Below are positions 62,079-64,000 of a stretch of DNA of 64,000 nt, piece by piece (the stretch's first letter is position 1; every line of letters starts with the position of its first letter). Position numbers and translations under genes: made by a program. The DNA comes from Sistotremastrum niveocremeum HHB9708. Taxonomy: Eukaryota > Basidiomycota > Agaricomycetes > Sistotremastrales > Sistotremastraceae. The notes beneath the pieces were generated by a model, which was given only the letters and a program-made list of their open reading frames with translations, made no database searches and had not been told where the DNA came from. The stretch spans positions 339,519 through 403,518 of the forward strand of contig KV419421.1 in assembly GCA_001630475.1 (NCBI GenBank), written 5' to 3'.

Positions 62079-62519
62079 TCATACTATATATCGAGTCGAA
62101 CCGACCTGTGGAATTAATGATGTAGCTTCAAGCCGATAGCTTGAATGGAAGCGAGCGCGTGTGCCTGATCGGTCGGCAACCTTTTCGCAATGCAAGTTCG
62201 AAGGTCCGGATATTCCGGAATTCCACCTTCACTTCGCGACTTGATGCTTGATGGCGTGCTAATGGCTCTGTAATTCGTGGATATTCGTGTCATTTTTTCG
62301 ATCCATGTGGCTTCCAACGGTTCTCTCACGCAAATCATCGAGCATTTCCAGGGCAGGAAATGTCGCAATCTGCTGTCGCTCTTGCGTCTACTCTCCGCCA
62401 CATTTGCTTAAGGATGGTTGGCTCAGTTCCCATGCGCTATCTATCGTCTCTGGGCTCCTTCTCTCCTGTTTCTGGCAGCCTTCAAGCCTTCTCTCATTAA
62501 GACCATTAATATTGGAATT
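62079..62519 (+). other. intergenic spacer
   Basis: 3' flank of V-ATPase d and promoter of the MFS gene. No coding signal beyond shadow frames. Confidence 0.4.
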
Positions 62520-64000
62520 ATGAGCGAGAAAGTCGACAAAATCGCGAGTGAAGGGGCCATCTCCCCAACAGGCTCATCGCGCAATGCTTCGTTATACGAA
62601 GACTATGACACACCGGAGGATCGTAGAATTATGCGCAAAGTGGATCGGCAGTAGGTAATTTATGTTGCAGTCTTACTTTACATTGATCATTCTCTTAGCT
62701 TGCTTCCAATCTTGACCCTGCTTTATCTTTTGAGCTTCTTGGACCGGTAAGCGCTTTACCATCTTATCATCAATCAACCCTAAACCTGTTTTTAGTACGA
62801 ACATTGGGAACGCAAAGTATGTTGCTCGTCGTGTCTGCCGAGTATTGAGCCGAGTTGATGTCGAATCAATCGCTCTGCAGGCTATTAGGGCTTACAACTG
62901 TAAGTCACTTGCTCATGATCTATTGACATCTGACTCATATAGTCGTAGCAACTTCATGTTGTCGGTGTGGGTGTCGAATTGCCCATTACATCATCGCGTC
63001 TTTTCAAACCGGTTCTTGTCATGTTAGGCTAACTACAACCTTTCCCTGGCCATCTATTTCATCGCCTATGTGACTTTTGAGGTCCCCAGTAATGTGAGTG
63101 CGGATAAATTTTGCACTTCCTCATGCTCAATTGGCGCAGGTCATGTGAGATACTTCGTATCGAGGCGAAAGAGAACATCAGTTGACAGACATGCACAGCT
63201 TGAAACGATTTGATCCGGCGAAATGGTTGCCCTCGTTGACCCTCGTGTGGGGCGTCGTCTCTGTGTGTCAGGGTGTTGTCAAGAATCAGGCAGGTCTGTT
63301 TGCCGTGCGATTCTGTGAGTGCCTTGGTGAAATTATACACGCTGAGCCTCAACGCTTTCTGCTCAGTCCTAGGGATGACTGAGGCTGGATTGTCAGTCTT
63401 GATGTGTCGTTGAGATTAACTCGTCGCTCAACTTGTATCAGGTTCCCTGGCGTTATTTTTCTCTTCTCTGTATACTATCGTCGCCGAGAACGTCACTGGA
63501 GAGTAGCAGTCTTTTTCGGAGGTACTTTCAGCTATTCATGTCCTGTCGACACTGCTGACTCCTTCAAAGGAGCCGCGCTGGCTGGAGCGTTCGGTGGCAT
63601 TCTTGCGTTCGCCATTGGAAAGATGGATGGAATCGGCGGACGACAAGGATGGGCATGGTATGTCTCAATCTCATGTAACCATGCTTGCCGCTTAGCTCAA
63701 TCTTTATCCAGGATTTTCATTTTAGAGGGTACGAGCTTCGTCTTCTTACTCGCGTCCTCCCTTTAACAGGCGATTTAGGTATCCTTACTATTGTCGTGTC
63801 TTTGGCTGCCTACTGGATTGTCCCTACATGGTGTGTATCAGGCTCTCGATCAACGAGTGCGCAAATGCTCATATTTTGACAGGGCCCATAAGGCGAAATT
63901 CGTGCGTGTTCAAGACTGCTATGATTAGCCACAATGCTGAATCCGTCATCAGCTTACTGAGCCAGAAAGAGCTCGATTATTAGCTCGCCTGGCTGCCGAT
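62520..64000 (+). CDS. MFS transporter, allantoate permease (ACS) type, 3' truncated by window
   Basis: Plasma-membrane anion:cation symporter of the DAL5-like major facilitator group. ATG at 62520: MSEKVDKIASEGAISPTGSS, then YDTPEDRRIMRKVDRQ. After an intron come LLPILTLLYLLSFLDR and TNIGNAK, the hallmark TM1 of this family. Further small exons carry YNLSLAIYFIAYVTFEVPSN, KWLPSLTLVWGVVSVCQGVV, LGMTEAG, FPGVIFLFSVYYRRRERHWR (family signature) and ALAGAFGGILAFAIGKMDGI, GGRQGWAW, then IFILEG. The substrate may be allantoate, nicotinate, pantothenate or another organic acid. The gene is cut by the window end; about half of the usual 12 helices are present. Confidence 0.85.

Overview
This window is nuclear DNA of a filamentous basidiomycete, most likely a mushroom-forming agaricomycete. 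The genes are split by many short introns (about 45-65 bases, nearly all GT-AG). They are densely packed on both strands, and the protein set fits: polyporopepsin-type aspartic proteases, agaric-style F-box proteins, a beta-trefoil protein, a microbial-type opsin and an expanded family with an XPA-like domain. No rRNA, tRNA, CRISPR array or convincing LTR or DNA transposon was found. Exon joins were inferred by hand from frame, splice sites and family motifs, so outer limits are firmer than every internal junction.

Left part (1-15.3 kb): a histidine-acid-phosphatase-like membrane protein (-), a gene-poor stretch with a poly(A)-ended retroposed fragment, then three tandem paralogues (4.8-9.3 kb) that share a domain resembling the C-terminal DNA-binding part of XPA/Rad14. 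An F-box/LRR-like gene, a DCAF4-like WD40 gene, a divergent opsin that keeps its retinal lysine, and a three-lobed beta-trefoil gene follow.

Middle (15.5-45.4 kb): housekeeping genes alternate with secreted or surface genes. There are two spliceosome genes (CWF19-like and the DEAH helicase PRP2). Each starts only about 40 bases from a divergent neighbour (a CitE-like mitochondrial lyase and a PEX8-like gene). Two closely related secreted aspartic proteases lie in inverted orientation 16 kb apart. Others are an unknown secreted protein, a two-TM coiled-coil protein, a mitochondrial NAD+-type carrier, a Ser-rich single-pass surface protein, EMC2, a DUF427 protein and the mitochondrial inner-membrane protein SHE9/MDM33.

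Right part (45.5-64 kb): DDB1, the beta2 proteasome subunit, a Dpb3/POLE4/CHRAC-like histone-fold protein, NADPH-cytochrome P450 reductase, an intronless PI-PLC-X protein, an F-box/beta-propeller protein, V-ATPase subunit d, and the 5' part of an MFS transporter that runs off the end.

Functional themes are protein turnover (DDB1, a DCAF4-like receptor, two F-box proteins, proteasome beta2), RNA splicing (CWF19, PRP2), organelle biology (SHE9, carrier, EMC2, V-ATPase, PEX8-like) and extracellular digestion. The most unusual parts are the XPA-like tandem family and the opsin with an altered retinal pocket.
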